DNA of 6,790 nt from the NCBI GenBank assembly GCA_937951395.1, contig CALFBV010000138.1, positions 1 to 6,790 on the forward strand, in the 5' to 3' direction. Below, one piece after another: positions 5,684 to 6,790 of this stretch. The notes under the pieces were generated by a model. The model was not told where the DNA came from. It did no database searches and saw only the letters and a program-made list of their open reading frames with translations. Origin of the DNA: an uncultured Rubritalea sp. (GTDB taxonomy: Bacteria > Verrucomicrobiota > Verrucomicrobiia > Verrucomicrobiales > Akkermansiaceae). A program made the position numbers and the translations under genes. The stretch's first letter is position 1; every line of letters begins with the position of its first letter.

Positions 5684-6790
5684 TTACTTGTTAGAGAGTG
5701 CTGCTACTCCAGGAAGTTCTTTGCCTTCGAGTAGTTCTAGGGATGCTCCGCCGCCTGTTGAGAGGAAGTCGAAATCACTTGGGTTACAGAATTTGTTCGC
5801 TGCGGTGACTGAATCTCCGCCTCCTACGATGGTGAGGGCGTCTGCCTTAGCTACTGCTTTAGCGAGAGCGATAGTGCCTGCTGCGAAATTATCCATTTCA
5901 AAGACTCCCATCGGTCCGTTCCAGAGGATAGTGCCAGCTCCTTCGACTATTTTGCAGAAGTCTGTTATAGCTACGTCACCGATGTCGATGCCTTCCCAGT
6001 CGTCCGGAATTTCTCCGCCATCTGAGTATGCTTTAGTGATGCGAGTCTCTGCATCGTTAGCGAATTCTTGGGTGATACGTGTGTCAGCAGGTAGGTGGAA
6101 CTTGATTCCCTTTTGCTCAGCTGTCTCGAGTAGTTCTTTCGCGAGTGGGATGAAGTCATCTTCCACGAGTGACATGCCTGTATTGTAGCCCTGTGCCTTG
6201 AGGAAGGTGTATGCCATTGCTCCCCCGATGATGAATTCGTCTGCCTTGTCCATCATCGCTTTGATGACCTGGATTTTATCAGAGACTTTTTTGCCGCCCA
6301 TGATAGCGAGGAATGGTTTGGCTGGGGTCTTGAGTTTGTCTTGAAGGAATTCTAGCTCGCTCTCGATAAGGAACCCCATGGCGCTTTGTGAAACATGATG
6401 GGTGACTCCCTCAGTAGAGGCGTGGGCGCGGTGTGCGGTTCCGAAGGCATCATTAACGAAGATTTCAGCATTGCCTGCGAGTGCTTTAGCGAAGTCTGAG
6501 TCATTCGCTTTCTCTTTTTCATCGAAGCGAGTGTTCTCTAACAGAACTGCGTGACCAGGCTCTAACTGACTGCGGAGTAGTGTAGCGTGCTCTCCGATGG
6601 TGTCATCTGCGAATGCAACTGGTGCGCCGAGTATCTCAGCGAGGCGGAGACCTACTGGACGTAGTGAGTATTTCTCCTCTGGTTTACCTGCTGGTCTACC
6701 CATGTGTGAGCAGAGGATGAGCTTTGCCCCGTTTTCTAAGAGATGCTTGATAGAGGGGATGGCTGCCTGGATGCGGGTATCGTCAGTGAT
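5684..6790 (-). CDS. pgk: phosphoglycerate kinase, 5' end cut by window
   Basis: Glycolytic kinase that transfers phosphate from 1,3-bisphosphoglycerate to ADP, giving ATP and 3-phosphoglycerate. The frame stays open to the right edge: 368 residues are visible, starting within ITDDTRIQAAIPSIKHLL. About 30 N-terminal residues, including the usual RxDxNVP substrate motif, lie outside. An ATG at 6701-6703 is internal, in SHMGRP (28-33), and is not the start. Further family motifs: LLENTRF (83-89), NDAFGTAHRAHAST (113-126), GGKKVSDK, LWNGPMGVFE, and the nucleotide-binding GGGDSVTAANKF and STGGGASLE near the C-terminus. It is followed by tpiA after 35 bases. In many bacteria gap precedes pgk, so gap may lie just beyond the window; this is inference. 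Confidence 0.96.
   Translation of the reverse strand: MTDDTRIQAAIPSIKHLLENGAKLILCSHMGRPAGKPEEKYSLRPVGLRLAEILGAPVAFADDTIGEHATLLRSQLEPGHAVLLENTRFDEKEKANDSDFAKALAGNAEIFVNDAFGTAHRAHASTEGVTHHVSQSAMGFLIESELEFLQDKLKTPAKPFLAIMGGKKVSDKIQVIKAMMDKADEFIIGGAMAYTFLKAQGYNTGMSLVEDDFIPLAKELLETAEQKGIKFHLPADTRITQEFANDAETRITKAYSDGGEIPDDWEGIDIGDVAITDFCKIVEGAGTILWNGPMGVFEMDNFAAGTIALAKAVAKADALTIVGGGDSVTAANKFCNPSDFDFLSTGGGASLELLEGKELPGVAALSNK

Noticed and set aside
5688..6188. Long plus-strand open frame opposite pgk, with similar ones opposite tpiA, selO and the methyltransferase and on both strands within gnd.
   Set aside because: These are mirror frames of well-identified genes. Their translations are low-complexity and Ser/Pro-rich and show no recognisable domain.
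6701..6703. ATG considered as the pgk start.
   Set aside because: It is the internal Met of the SHMGRP motif. The frame continues with clear Pgk sequence to the window edge.

Overview
The window is ordinary bacterial chromosome of moderate GC, densely packed with housekeeping genes, plus one damaged accessory operon. No mobile element, CRISPR array, rRNA or tRNA was seen. Protein style and gene content suggest a Gram-negative-type bacterium. My best guess is Verrucomicrobia or a relative, but this rests on general resemblance and is weak. Most starts have no clear Shine-Dalgarno sequence, and several are preceded by a short A-rich stretch.

Layout. (1) Positions 1-441, minus strand: most of pgsA (phosphatidylglycerophosphate synthase), cut by the left edge. 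(2) Positions 442-566: a divergent intergenic region with a plausible promoter for gnd. (3) Positions 567-2009, plus strand: gnd, decarboxylating 6-phosphogluconate dehydrogenase, complete. (4) Positions 2010-2149: a short convergent gap with no convincing terminator. (5) Positions 4684-2150, minus strand: a tight three-gene operon of a SAM-dependent methyltransferase, a 153-residue chimeric ORF, and selO (protein AMPylator). The genes are joined by an ATGA overlap and a TAA-T-ATG junction. (6) Positions 4827-4862: a strong intrinsic terminator that separates this operon from the next one upstream. (7) Positions 6790-4884, minus strand: pgk (5' end beyond the right edge) followed by tpiA, a glycolytic operon ended by that terminator.

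Metabolically, gnd (oxidative pentose phosphate pathway), pgk and tpiA (lower glycolysis) serve central carbon metabolism. pgsA makes the phosphatidylglycerol precursor for the membrane, and selO modifies proteins in redox stress.

The most unusual item is the chimeric ORF at 3597-4058. About 31 N-terminal residues are the first beta-alpha-beta unit of an FAD-dependent oxidoreductase. They run in frame into the C-terminal third of a type III polyketide synthase that keeps the catalytic His and Asn but lacks the Cys-bearing half. With the methyltransferase next to it, this looks like the scar of an internal deletion in a methyltransferase / flavoprotein / type III PKS cassette. It could also be an assembly artefact. 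I found no convincing wholly new system here.
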